The notes below the pieces were generated by a model. That model saw only the letters and a program-made list of their open reading frames with translations, was not told the origin of the DNA and did no database searches. This document shows positions 11,034-58,256 of a stretch of 64,000 bases of DNA, one piece after another. A program made the translations under genes and the position numbers. The stretch is from Heracleum sosnowskyi (taxonomy: Eukaryota; Streptophyta; Magnoliopsida; Apiales; Apiaceae). The stretch lies in assembly GCA_030848705.1 (NCBI GenBank), contig CM061243.1, positions 100,128,436-100,192,435 of the forward strand. Direction: 5' to 3'. Every line of letters starts with the position of its first letter. The stretch's first letter is position 1.

Positions 11034-13655
11034 TACATTTGATCAAACAATTAATATGCAAAATTATAGCGCTAACACAAATTCAGGTACTTTATCCATC
11101 AACAATCAACAAAATCAACCAAAACTGATTTCATAATTAATTAAAATCGACCAAGATCCACAGTACTGGATCAACTCAAATATAAATAACATAAATTCAA
11201 ATTCTTGCGACGAAATCGTTATACACCATTGTTGAGAGATGGAGATGAAGATTTAGAACCGGAGCCAAAGATATACATTGAAGTACAGAGATTGAAATGA
11301 GATAAAGATAGAAGACAATTAGAAGCGCAAATACATGTATGGAAGAAGCATTGACGTATTTACAGAAATAGTATTATATATAAATAATCGTAATCTTGTA
11401 AATAAGATTGATGGATCGTGTATTTGGAAATAGAATACAAAAAAACGTACACAAGAGAATTTTGAATTTTCCATAAAAATTATGTCCTTTACAAATTGGA
11501 AGACAAGAAGACAATTTCTTAATTTTTAACTTACGGATGATACTGCAAAACTGAATAGATTGAAGAGTAATTAGCACCAGTGAGAATGTTTTTTTTTTGA
11601 ATTTTTTTGTTAGTAATTAATGTCATAAGTAATTAGCACGTGAGATTGAATAATATGCATGCACTATTATTTTTGATTTGATTTTGGACATGGAGTTGGT
11701 GAAACAACCGTACCACTGTACATATTCCAAAAAATTATTTGTGTAACTCATACATATAGTATTCTAAAAATTAACGATTTTTCCAAAAATTCCCAATCAA
11801 TCCTTAAAATAATTTTATCTATTCAAGTTAAAAAAAAATAAAAATATAGTAAGTTATACATAATTCTGTATAACATATTAAGATGTGTTTCTTACAATTA
11901 CATAAATATCCAGTTTCTGTCTTGACCTCGGGAAAATTGAGCTTAACCTAGTTTTATCTATTTGGAATAATTACTGTATTTATAGATCTTTTTCTGCTGG
12001 CCCCGGTCATAACACCAAAAGCAGCATGCATGTCTTTTGGAAACGAATAAGGGAAAAAAGAAACGCACACTTGCAAGCAAATTGCAATAATTCATTATGC
12101 ATGGGAATGACTACCAACACTGCAGCGTACGAGTTGACGCCTGGTTTTTTTAGTCCCTTCTGGATAAAAGACAAAGAACGTAAATATTGATCTTCTAGAT
12201 CGCAAGCGACTTTGCTATTTACTCATTCATAATAAAGCAGTTTTACTATTGTAAAAGCAACCTAACAACCGTATACATTATATATCTCCTTTACCAAAAG
12301 AAAACAGATTCAATGCATTTGCTTGAGTTTGATAGCAATCTCACATCGGTTTCTTTGTCCCACAGTAATCTTTCATTTTCAGGAAAAACCAGCTTTGTTC
12401 CTTTCCAAACAACAACTCGCCGTCACTTGTGCTTAATTTGTCTGTTTCCTAATTACAATGTGAGAGTAAAGAAAATATTTCCGAGCGCGCGCAAACGGGT
12501 TTGGGAGTTGGGAGTTGGAAGTTCTCACTTTTCCACAGATGCTAGTTTGATACTACTAAACTTTTTAGTCTGTTACTGCACAAGGTTTTCAAATTCTTTT
12601 CGAGGAGATGGAGTCATTTCTAATGTCGAAAATCGTTGTTATCAATCTGCAAAAATAAAAAAAAAAAGATTGATCAGCAATGTGTGTGGTTATGAGTATC
12701 CAATTTGTATTTAGACACCCGGTTTCAAACTATGATATCAACATCTAGACCGCATCTCCATTGCAGGAAGGTGAAACAAGTGGAAATATATATCACTCTT
12801 ATATCAGTCTGGTTCACCTAATTAGCTGTGAAGGACCATCTGCCTCGCATTTCTCGTTCAATCGACAAACATATGTAAGGTGAACAACAAAAATTGATGT
12901 ACATAATGCAAAAGATGCTAAATCAGGAAGTCCACAAGTATAACTCAACAAAATATTAATGTATATAAGCGCAAAATTCGACCAACTCGTGACTCATGCA
13001 CAATTCTATTGTTGAATTAGAATGTACTGACCAATCAAAAAATCACCCTGAGTCTAATTGTTGGTAGACGAGCGAAACATATATGTCAAGACGTTCACAT
13101 GAATAGCTAAGCTCTTTGAACTGTGGCTAATCTTCAAACGTTCTTTTCAAAGAAATTGAGCCAACTCTGTGAGACATGAAACGAGCCATAGATATTTTCC
13201 CACTAGGACGTGTTTGTAAGTTTTCGAAACTTTGCAAACTCCAAGGAGTTGCACTCTTTCAATTTTTTTTTAATTAGACTTGAACCACATTCTTAAGAAT
13301 TATACTATATGTACGACACATTTTCACTAGAATTTCATCTCCACTCCAATTTGTTTGCACTAGTTCTAATTTTTTGGTTAAACATTCTCAATTTGGAATT
13401 GACTTGATCAATCTGAACATTTAAAATTAAAAGACAAATAAGTTCGGACGGAAGGAGTTCCCACCTCAGAAGCTCGGACCACACTATAAAAAAGATTATA
13501 ACCCTGCACACAAACCCAACATTTGCCAGGAGGCAAGGTTCGTCTTTCACAAAGGAAAGAAGTTTGTCTTTATATACAAAGCAACAGTCCAGTATTCAAT
13601 AAAAAAAAGAGAGATAGATATATGTTCTTGTACATTAATTGAGGATCAAGTTTAG
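11034..13655. other. Intergenic region between the HSF gene and the ABCA1 3' end
   Basis: No supported gene. An open frame at 12313-12714 (+, 133 codons) has no recognisable domain and low-complexity composition, so I treat it as chance. The part just below 13656 should hold the ABCA1 3' UTR; I could not pick a poly(A) site with confidence. Confidence 0.5.
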
Positions 13656-47866
<34,211 letters not shown>

Positions 47867-48390
47867 CTTCTTTTCCCTTTGTAAACCCCTAATTAATCAC
47901 TAGAGTGTTATAATTTGAGAGAGAGAGGGAGAGAAAGGAGAGAGGCATGGGAAGGAAAAGTGACGGAGGAGGGAAGCTTGCTGTTTACTTTGGCGTTGAA
48001 TGCAGGCAGCAGTAGCAGACATTATAGTCACTCCATGCCCTCAATTCTTTACATTGTGCGGACTTCTGTATGTTGTGCGGACTTTTCATTTGATGGGACG
48101 ACACCAAAATTAAAAAAATTATAAATTAATAGAGAAAAATAAAAAAATAAAAATAAAAAAATGAAATCAATCAATATTTAATGTATAAAATTGATATAAA
48201 GTAAGTAAAATACAAAGTGCCTCTCACTAGTACGGTGTCGTTTCCTCTCCTTGGTAACTAACTGGTAAGTGAAAAAAATTCTTTAATAGTAATAGTAAAT
48301 CGCTTTCTCATTTGGCAATCTCTATTCTTAAACTAATAAAATATAATTTATAAATATGTTTGGCTTCCTTGAGCAATTTTATTTAGTTTA
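47867..48390 (-). promoter_or_regulatory. ABCA1: ABCA1 upstream region and probable 5' UTR
   Basis: Directly before the start codon the sense strand is CT-rich (ctctctccc words at about 47919-47945), a common feature of plant 5' leaders. A TTATAAATT at about 48119-48127 could serve as TATA box and would give a leader of about 220 nt. No transcription start can be fixed from sequence alone. Confidence 0.35.
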
Positions 48391-48394
48391 AGCT

Positions 48395-49025
48395 TCCATT
48401 TGTTTGTCGGAAAATAACTTGATTTTGGAAAATGTTTTTCATGAAACATATTTTCTTGGAAAATGTTTTTCATGGAAGTTATTATCCTGGAAAATATTTT
48501 TCCCGGAAAATATTTTTCCTAGAAAATATTTTACCGGAAAATATTTTCCAAAAAGTTTTTATAAAGAATTTCACGGGAAAATTTCTCAAAAAAAAAATTC
48601 GGTAAAAACTTTATTGGAAAAAAATTTCTCGGAAAAAAATATCGCGGGAAAAATGTCTCGGAAAATATTTTTCGGAAAAAAATTTCTCGAGAAAAAAATT
48701 TCGGGAAAAATTTCTCTGAAAAAAATATCTCGAAAAAAAGAATTACATAAAAAATTATGAATAACAGTGAGAAATTATTCATTTTGGAAAATGTTTTCCC
48801 GTTCTGAAAAGGGAAAGTCATTTTCCAAAAAATCATAACTTTTCTTAAAGAAATTTTCCTCGCTTAGAAAATATTTTCTTTTTCTCAAAACCAAACAAAC
48901 ATAGAAAATTTGGAAAACATTTTTAAAAACGTCACACAAACACACAAAAGACATTTTTCTGAAAAATATTTTCCAATAACCAAACAAACATCGGAAAATC
49001 CAGAAAATATTTTCCAGCAAAACAA
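48395..49025. repeat. GGAAAATATTTTCC minisatellite/foldback region upstream of ABCA1
   Basis: Dozens of variants of the near-palindrome ggaaaatatttttcc are packed at about 15-20 bp spacing. The edges are inverted: tttgtttgtcggaaaat on the left, and attttccgatgtttgtttgg on the minus strand at the right. This explains the long Lys/Phe-rich open frames on both strands. It begins about 530 bp upstream of the ABCA1 start codon. Confidence 0.8.
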
Positions 49026-49359
49026 TTGACGAGTTCTGCAAAAAAAAATCCTGAATCTTTTGAATTTTAATACATTGTAATTGTTGAACGCTTTAATATT
49101 TTTACTACGTAACTTGAATTTGAGTTGAGGGTGTGATTTTTTTTTAAAACAATTGATTCATATTTAATGTTTTCTAATGAAATTGTTTAAATTATAATTT
49201 GATTATTATGTATGATTTTTCATCAAAAATTTGTTTTATGTTTGAAAATAAAGATGATAAAATACTATGTGTCAACTGTTAACCTCTATGATTACTTGCC
49301 ATAAACTAATTACAGTAGTTTATTCAAAATTCAATCATAAGTACCTGCATTATGGTCTA

Positions 49360-52300
49360 CTAGCTTATAGCCCGTGCGATGCACGGTTACTAAAATTTTA
49401 TTTATAATTATTATGTTTATCATTATATTTTTATTACGATGCAACACACGATTGTTTTTTTAATATTTATAATTATATTTATTTATGAATATTTTAATAT
49501 TTAAAAGTTATTAGTTTACATGATTAAATTATTGTTAAAAAAGTTTTAGCCAAAAAAAAAATAGTTAAAAATTTGATATTTATTACATTTTACACGCTCA
49601 ATTTAATATTTGTTTATATTGAGTTATAAAATTTAGATTTAGTCAATTTTACGGTTCACATGAAATTCACAAAATAATCTTTAATTTAGTTGTGGTTTAA
49701 TAGTTTTTTTTCAATTAAAAAATATTCTAAAACTAAAAAGAGAATAAAGTGACGAAATTTAATGTTGAGAATTCTATTCGATTAAGAAATCTACTTAACT
49801 TATACGTAGTTTAGATTATTAGAATAACCTTTATCAACCAAATACATGTTTTAATGTTAAATCTAACGGTTTTCACCTATCTATTTAAACGATTTTTATT
49901 ATTTTGGTTATATATGGGTTTCCTTATTTAATTACAACTATTTTTATATTTTAACTTTTTGGAAAATCCAATCCTAATATAATATCTTTTAACTTATATC
50001 ATTTTGAGATAATAATTTCTTCTTATATGATATAATCTTGATCATCTATTTTTAAAAGTATTGGATGTAACGGTTGAGAATGTTTTGGCGGTATTTAGGA
50101 CCAAACTACCAGGATAACATTATTAATTTTTCTTAATATTTATAATTTTTTTAAATATTTATTGCTAAAATATAATATACTTTTTTTTGTAATATGTTAA
50201 TGATGCGGGAACTTTGAACTTTTGAGAAAATAAATTATCAATTAAAATATATATTTTTTTGTAATAGTTCTTCTTTTAAAGTAGTACACCGTGACGATCA
50301 AAATTCTGTATAAAATTCACTTTTTTATAGTATATCCCGTAAATATCTATGTTATTATATTAAAGACTAAATAATGAAAGCTTTCTTATAAGTGTGGTCG
50401 CTTTGTTTGATCATTCAATCCATAATCGTTGGATCTTTCAAATTAAATTGTTGAGAAACGTTACATAACAGTAAAATTATCATGTAGAATGATCTAAGAT
50501 TTGAATCTACCAACAACATATTAAAATTTACAGGTTTTTTTTTGGGAAAAAAAAGATTTTTTTTCATTTTTTTTCTTTCCGGCATAGGTTATTTGATAAT
50601 ATTTTTTGTAAAGTACGATTTTTCAGAAAAGTACTATACTAATTGATTAACAAACTTTTAAAGTTTCGAATTTAATAATTTACAATGTATATAGGTTAAA
50701 AAAGTTAGGTCTGTTCTGTAGCTGAGTCTACAATTTCAAAATAGGGTTTTTTTAATATAGTCCTGCTAACAATGAAATTAGGTCTCTATGAGTGCTTATA
50801 AAACAAAATCACCATTTGCGTATAATTTATTATTTAATAATAAATTATATTTGATTAGTTATGATCTATAACTTAATAAAATAGAATAAAAAATATGCAC
50901 AATTTATAAAATTTTATCCTCGTATTATTATATTGTTTGTTGATTTGAATTTTTCTTAGATTGATTTTAATTTTTGAACATAGATTTATAAATTTAAAAT
51001 AGTTAGAAAAAAGTAATTAAATTGGCGTTAAAATAATGATGACATAATAATCATTATTAGAATTTAAATACTCACTTTACTGATTTGGACTTTATCTTGT
51101 GTTTTAAAAATCAGATTTTGACGATTTTACACCCCACGTGAAGATAATTAAATTATTTTTAATTAAAAGATGGTTTAACAATTTTTATCTAACTGGAATT
51201 GTTCCATGGAAGAGAAAAGAAAGTCACGAATTTTTTTACATGGAGAATTCTATTCAATATAGAAAACTTATTTATATTTGTTATATTTGGTTTAAATTAT
51301 CAAAATACACTTTTTAGAATTTAAATATAATCCTATTATAAATAAAATACACTTTTTTTAATATTTGATCAAACGATTTTCATTTATCTAGTTAAGATCT
51401 AATAGTTCTTTTTAATTTGGTTGTCACGATCAAAATTTTGGATAAATCCCTATTATGCTTCTTATATAAAAGAGTTTAATATAATAAGGATATCAAGTAC
51501 ATACTGGTATAAGTATCTTACTAACTGTTTTTACTTTTAATGTTTCGGTTTTATTTATAGTGTATATAAAATTTTAAAATACATTATTACTTTAAAATTA
51601 TTAAACAAAATAAAAATTATGTTATGATTATATAAAATTTTATTCTCATATTATTATAGTCTTTATCGATTTGAATTTGTTCTTAATTTATTTTAATACT
51701 TTATTGAAAGAAAGATAAAATTTCTATATTTAAAAGAATTAGTGGAAAAATAAATAAATTGGTGCTACAATTATAAAAAAATATTTATTCAAATTTAGAT
51801 ACTTACTTTACTATTTGGGTTCTATCCTGAGTTTTAGAAATTGAATTTTGATGATTTTACAACCCATGTGAAACTAACGAAATTATCTTTAATTTAATGA
51901 TGATTTAATAATTATTATCTAACTTGACCAGTTGACCTACCCATAAACCGAAAAGAAAAGATGGTTAGGTATTATATTCAAAATTATTGTTTATGAATAT
52001 GAAACCCTCAATATTTTAATAATATTTTGATATTATCCCTTTATGTTTGTTATATGTAAAATAATATAATTATAATTTGGATTAATCAAATTGTTATGTT
52101 CCTTCAGAAAAAAAATGTTTAAATTTATTCATGTACATGACTTCTCCTAAGTCTCTTATAACGCATGGTCCACATGTATCATTGTTATATGATATACATG
52201 AGCATTATATTGATAATTTTTAATATTGTAATCGATATGAATTGTTATATGATATTTGGTTTAACAATTATTATCTAACTCGAACTATACATAAATTAAT

Positions 52301-53287
52301 GAGAAAAGATATTTAAGATTTTTTACATAGAAAAATTTTAAATTATCAAAATACACTTTTTAGTATTGAAATATAATTCTATTATTAATCATATACACTT
52401 TTTAATATTAGATCTAACAATTCTCATCGATCTATTTAAGATCTAACTATAATAATTAATTTGGTCGTATAGTGGTCGTACACGGACCAGATCGATTTTA
52501 ATTTTTTCTTAAATTGATTTTAATATTTTATTGAAATAAACATAGAATTTATAAATTTAAAAGAATTAGGAAAAAAATTAAATTGGTGCTACAATAATAA
52601 AAAAATTATTAAAATTTAGATAATCACTTTACTGTTTGGGCTCTATCTTGAGTTTTTTGAGTTTTAGACAACAGATTTTAACAATTTTATAGCCCACGCG
52701 AAGCTAACAAAATTATCTTTAATTTAATGATGGTTTAATAATTATTTTCTAACTGAAACTATCCATAAACTAAAGAGAAAAGATAATTACGATTTTTTAC
52801 ATAAAGATTTCTATTCAATATAGAAAACCTATTTATAATTGGTTTAAATTAAAAAAAATTATTAAAATTTAGATAATCACTCTACTGTTTGGGCTATATC
52901 TTGAGTTTTAGACAACAGATTTTAACAATTTTACAGCCCACGCGAAGCTAACAAAATTATCTTTAATTTAATGATGGTTTAATAATTATTATCTAACTGG
53001 AACTATCCATAAACTAAAGAGAAAAGATAATTACGATTTTTTACATAAAGATTTCTATTCAATATAGAAAACCTATTTATAATTGGTTTAAATTATCAAA
53101 ATACACATTTTAGTATTTAAATACTATCATATTATTAATCAAATACAATTTTTAATATTATATCTAACGGTCCTCATCTATTTGAATATTTATAGTTTTA
53201 TAATCCAACGGATCATATACTTTTGGTAGTACAGTGACCGACCAAAGTTTTGGATAAGATCTCCCTTACGCTTATTATATATAAGGA
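49360..53287 (-). mobile_element. Helitron-like element, copy II (inverted copy of 182-4385)
   Basis: On the minus strand it starts TCCTTATATATAATAAGCG (53287 downward) and ends with a perfect CCGTGC-ATC-GCACGG hairpin and CTAG (49363-49360). Its order of internal repeats matches copy I. It lacks the hAT-type MITE found at 3005-3600 of copy I (empty site near 50280). It carries a private tandem duplication of about 253 bp (about 52606-52858 and 52859-53100). No open frame longer than chance. Confidence 0.75.
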
Positions 53288-53385
53288 GTTAATGGACTAT
53301 TGGGACGTTTGAAAACATGAAAGGATTTTCTATGGATGAAAATTCTTAGTTAAAAGTATGGTTGAAATGTCTTAAATAAAAATCA

Positions 53386-54059
53386 TCAATATATATATAT
53401 AAAGGAGGATACGCGGGAGGTGAGGTGACACCCCTAAGATCGTCTCAATCTATTTTTCTAATTTTTTTAGAGGTTTACAATTTTAAATACTAATAAATCA
53501 AAAAATATTATTTAGCATATTAGAAGTAGAATAGGTGTTCGAAGTTATAGAGGAGAAGAATTCGAATTTATAACGAAGACATATAATTAAAAGTTCTATT
53601 TGAAGTAGAATATGTGTTTGAATTTGTAGAGGGGAAGAGTTCAAATATAAGAGAAGTTCTTGCAAAGTTCTATTTGAAATAGAATAGGTGTTTCGATTTA
53701 TAGAGGAGAAAAGTTCGGATATAAAAGAAATACTTGCAATTAAAAGTTGTATTGAAAGTAGGATAAACGTTTGTAATACATAACTAAAAGTTCTATTTGA
53801 AGTAGAATATGTAAAGTTATATAGGTGTTTTTTCGATGAAAGAGTGTCTCATTAGAAAGGAGTATGGTAACATAAAAATTAATATATAAGACACATATAT
53901 ATTTTCAATATATTAAATTTGAGATTTTGATATTAAAAAGGAAAACGTGTTTCACGGGAGGACGGCTTATTAGCGAGGACCGAGTAATTTTCGTAAGTTA
54001 TTTGATAAAAAATTTAAAAAAATTATTACGCCGCCGCGAAGCGCGGCTTTTTCAACTAG
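53386..54059 (+). mobile_element. Helitron of a second family, 674 bp
   Basis: The 5' end is TCAATATATATATATAAAGG at 53386, preceded by A. The 3' end has the hairpin GCCGCG-AAG-CGCGGC (54033-54047), an 8-nt spacer, then CTAG (54056-54059), followed by T. The A/T insertion site, TC start and hairpin-CTAG end all fit, while the stem sequence differs from the other Helitrons here. It is non-coding. Confidence 0.8.
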
Positions 54060-56110
54060 TTATATATAATTTTTAAATTTTTCATCACTCCAACGACACA
54101 TATGTCGAACCTCTCTATAACAAATTTTTACATCATTTGTTATCATATTAAAATAATATATTCTATTTTTAACAACTTAAAATAATAATAACATACTATT
54201 TTAAAATTTTAGGCAACCACTATATTCAATTATATTGAAATACATAATCTTATAACAAATTTTAACCAACTATTAATTAATATCATTATAGCCAACGAAT
54301 TTGGTTAAAATCATTGAAGATGTTGTTATGAAGATTGAAATCGTAAATTCTCTGGATAACATAAAACTATGAGTGAATGAGAATGAAATGAAAACTTAAT
54401 CGATAGTATGGTTGCTCAGAGAAAATTGAGATTTTCACTTCATATAATTTTTTTAAAGAGAAATGAAGTTAATTTAATATGGAAAAGTCATACATCATTT
54501 ATAAAAATGATTGAGTGAAATAAATATAAAAAAGATCAAATCAACGATCTTCATGACAAAATAATCAAGTGATATATTGAAGATAATATATTTGTATGTA
54601 CCCGCTTTGTCATAATTAGTCTGAGTAATCGATCATAAATGCAGTCTCATACAAACTTTCATCACTAAATCAAATCAACAGTCCAACACTCACATAAACA
54701 CTCTCTCGCCAAGAAAAGCAAATAAACTGAACTTACAAACTGAAAATTCAAATAAAAAATCTTAGATTTGAAAAACGAAATCACAATAAAAAATACTCGG
54801 TCCACTAATCCAATAAGCTCCACTTGAATCGGGGAAAAAAACCCGAAAGCCCTAATGATTTAAATCTAAAAAATAAACTAAATGAATATAAATCCTTACC
54901 CAAAAGGGAGATTATTGAAAGAAATAAAAATAAACAAAATAAATTAAAAAATTTGGGGATTTCCATTAAAAAAAATTGATGAAAGCCCCGTCGACTATGT
55001 TGATAAACGAGTCGGCTATGTTGATAAACGAGGAGGGAGGCGGCTGTGGGTTTTTTTTTCTGAAGAAGCTACCTCTTTTTTTTTCACTTCATATAATTAT
55101 ATTGTTAATTTAAACATGACTTTAATGCTTCTATATATATATACTTACCTAAATTAGGTGAGAAGGTATTTTCATATAAATACATAAGAGTATTTTTATA
55201 ATTGCAAAATTAATTATAAATTTATAATTATATTATTAAAATACGTAATCAAATAAATTCCTCAAAATATAAAATTAATTAGGAACATTTTTATCTGAAA
55301 TTTTTAATTTATAATTTCCATTCTCAGTCCTACGTTGAGGTAAAATAAGAAAATGGTATAAATGGAACTTAGAAGAGCATATTCTGCTTCGAGATTGTTT
55401 AAGTATTTTATGGACTTCCTGATAATGCTGCTACTACAAAGAGACACAGATGAGAAATTAGCACGAATATACTAAAAAAATCCATTTATTTAGCTTTTTG
55501 TGATGGTGGGATCCATAAACTACTTATTTATTGAAGAAAATCGTCATTTTATGTGAAGTTGGAAACGTTTGGTACATTTCATCATCTTCAAGTGTTTGTT
55601 GCCATTAAATAATGTTAAATTGGTCGGGTCCACCAGCACATTTTATTCCTAGGGGAGTACTTATCTTGACAACAAGATAGCATTCATTATTGGATTGTGT
55701 TGAAATTTATCATGTATATATTTTATTTATGCAATCAATATTTTAATTTTTATTTAATAATCAAATTACCGGTCGCTTTATGAAACCTATTTCAATCCGA
55801 TTATAAGAAAAATAGGAATAATATTGACAAATAAAAAAACACCTAGTGTAAATTCCTTTCGCAAGAATGAATTGTGACTGAAGTTTTGGTGTGTGCCCAA
55901 GAGGGCCCAATCTAATTGCTGCGCAGGCACGTCTTGTCACAAGCTAGGAGTACTAATTGTTAAAAAGTACGTGGACTTGCCCGTCATTTTTTGAGCTTCC
56001 CAAGGGTCGTTTTACGCTTGCCAAACAAAGTCCAGGATAAGTGTCATAATGCGACCATTTTTAGATTACATAGCTTACCACTTTTTATAAGAGAAAAATG
56101 TCTAGGAGTA
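54060..56110. other. Intergenic, no gene seen
   Basis: AT-rich sequence with short chance frames. A 21-bp tandem duplication (gtcgactatgttgataaacg type) lies at about 54991-55032. Nothing else is recognisable. Confidence 0.5.
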
Positions 56111-56118
56111 ATTTTTAT

Positions 56119-56577
56119 CAGTGTTATAAAAAGCGTATTATGCGATCGTTTATGCGGACGCTTAAGTGAAATCAGATCTTAAACACTTCGATTTTATCTT
56201 AAGCGGGTAATTATGCGTTTTTGAAGATTAAACGGTCTAGAAAGCGGATTAAACGATCATTAAGCGGTCAAAATGATGTTGACCTGCTAATTTTTAATTT
56301 TAAAATAATAATATTTATTATAATATGACTATAATTATCATAAAATTTTAAAATTACATTTTCTGGTTAAGAACGTTTTATCTTTAAATTCTTTTTACTT
56401 AATTATTACATAATTTTAATTTTACATGTAATAATATCATATTTAAAAATTTAAATATATATATTATTAATCCGATTAGTGAGCCGCTTAAAATTCCGCT
56501 TAAGCGTCCGCTTAGCCGCTTAAGCGCTGGAAGGTCCTCTCACCGCTTAGGACCGCTTTGCGCTTTTTAGAACACTA
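56119..56577. mobile_element. hAT-type MITE
   Basis: The ends CAGTGTTATAAAAAGCG (left) and TAGTGTTCTAAAAAGCG (right, minus strand) are inverse copies. The flanking 8-mers atttttat (56111-56118) and atttttac (56578-56585) are a one-mismatch target duplication. The interior is full of gcttaagcg and ccgctta words. It shares its terminal word with the element at 3005-3600, so both belong to related hAT-type families. Confidence 0.8.
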
Positions 56578-56601
56578 ATTTTTACTGTAGGTATTTCTAT
56601 T

Positions 56602-56849
56602 CAGTGTTATAATTTATGCGGTTTTACTCCCTCCGTCCCTTTAAGTTTTTGACATTTGAGAGAGAAGACTAACACGTATTTTAAAGTTATTATAAATTAT
56701 AGTTTCATAACTTTTTTTTTTATTATTTTTTTCTTGAATAAAAGTTTATTTTTTTAAATAATTTATAAAATTATATTTTCTAATTTTCTTAAAATACGTG
56801 CCGAACCACTCTTTCGGATCTTAAAAACTCTACAGGGACGGACGGAAAA
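56602..56849. mobile_element. Stowaway-type MITE next to a solo hAT-type terminus
   Basis: Another CAGTGTTATAA word at 56602 looks like a second hAT end. It is followed at 56627 (after TA) by CTCCCTCCGTCCCTTTAAG, whose inverse (CCGTCCGTCCCTGTAGAG on the minus strand) closes the unit near 56849. The MITE seems to have landed inside or beside the hAT-type sequence; the right end is degenerate. Confidence 0.6.
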
Positions 56850-58256
56850 AAACATAAGTGTAATAGAGATCGGGCTGAGTGAGCTAGGCTGAGATTATTA
56901 ATTTTGAATTGGTACAGTGAAGCTCATCATTGAGCCACAAAGCAGCTTGTACTTGGGCTTTACAATTGGGTTTTAAAATCGTGGTCTGGGCCCTTGGGGT
57001 TGGTACGCGTATACGGGTTATGTAGACAGATCAGACTTGAAACTGTGATTTAAATAAAAACATGCATGAGTTTTGTGTGGTAAAGCTTTAAACTATGGAG
57101 GGGCTGATGACTTTAAGTTGCAACAATTTCTGTATCTGCGAGACTAATCTAGCCACAAAACTCGGTTCCAAAACGTACTTTTATAACTCTGTCATGTGGC
57201 GGGAACCATATTAAAAGTTAACAACTACCGGAATCAGAGAAACTACTAAAGCTTTACAATAAGGAAAGCAAAACGAGCGGAATCCCATTATTTCTACCCA
57301 GATTTCATGCTCTATTCTGTAACTAGAATCATCTTCTGTCAAGAAATGACGGAAAGCTTCACAATGGGAAGCCTTCTATTTTTTAGATAATACTGCATCT
57401 TAAGGTCAAAAATTTAACATTAAAAATTTTTAACATTAAAACCAGATCTCTGAATCATCAAGAAAATGACTTCAAGGTATAAAAAAACACTCCTCCAAGG
57501 AAGGCTGCTCTAAAGCGAAGTTTGAGAGACGACAATCTAAAATGAAAAATCCCGAAGCTCTTATATCTTGAACATTTTCTCTGAGTTTTAGCTGCATATT
57601 ACGATTCTGCAAGGTGTATTTGGTTTATGAGTAGGACTGTATTCACTAATTTCCCACCCTTGTTTGCTTTTTCACTTGATGCCAACACCTTTGCCCTAAC
57701 CTGAATTGTCCGAAATTTGATCCATCCCGGACCAGGCATGTCATACAAGTCTACTTATATGCTTGTACTTTTCAGCCAATTCTCTTTCACCATTAAAAAA
57801 AAAAGTTCCATGTATGAGAGCTAATAAGTCATGCTAGTTTAGAGAAGGTCTAACAGATATACACAAGTTTAAACAAGGTCTTACAAGTTCAAATCACGGA
57901 AGATACAACATTCAGTTACTCTTCACACAAGTCATAATTATATCACAAGTTAACTTCACAAACCAAAAGAAGTGAGCGGAAGTTTACTATACATGCCCAA
58001 AATAAATTCAGCATAGTGGCTCAGAATCTGCCGCACATTACAACACCAGGACTCTAATATCTAGCCTCATCATCTACGTTACGATAAGAGGAACACGAGC
58101 TCATTAAATGCCAGAGTACAATTTACTTCACATACCCAAAAGAAGTAACGCATAAGTTAACTTTACATACCAAAAGAAGTGAGCGGAAGTTTACTTTACA
58201 TACCCAAAAAAACTCAGCATGATGGCTCAGAGTCGGCACATTACAACACCAGGACT
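56850..58256. other. Intergenic, 3' flank of the kelch pseudogene
   Basis: No gene seen. A segment containing aagaagtgagcggaagttta and ccaggactctaatatctag occurs twice (about 57960-58080 and 58165-58275). This is a diverged direct repeat, and the second copy reaches into the end of the pseudogene. Confidence 0.5.

Noticed and set aside
12313..12714. 133-codon open frame on the plus strand between the HSF and ABCA1 genes
   Set aside because: No recognisable domain, Ser/Phe/Lys-rich composition, and no supporting splice or promoter signal.
48404..49041. Lys- and Phe-rich proteins of about 90-120 aa on both strands
   Set aside because: They are produced by the GGAAAATATTTTCC repeat array, which is short of stop codons by composition.
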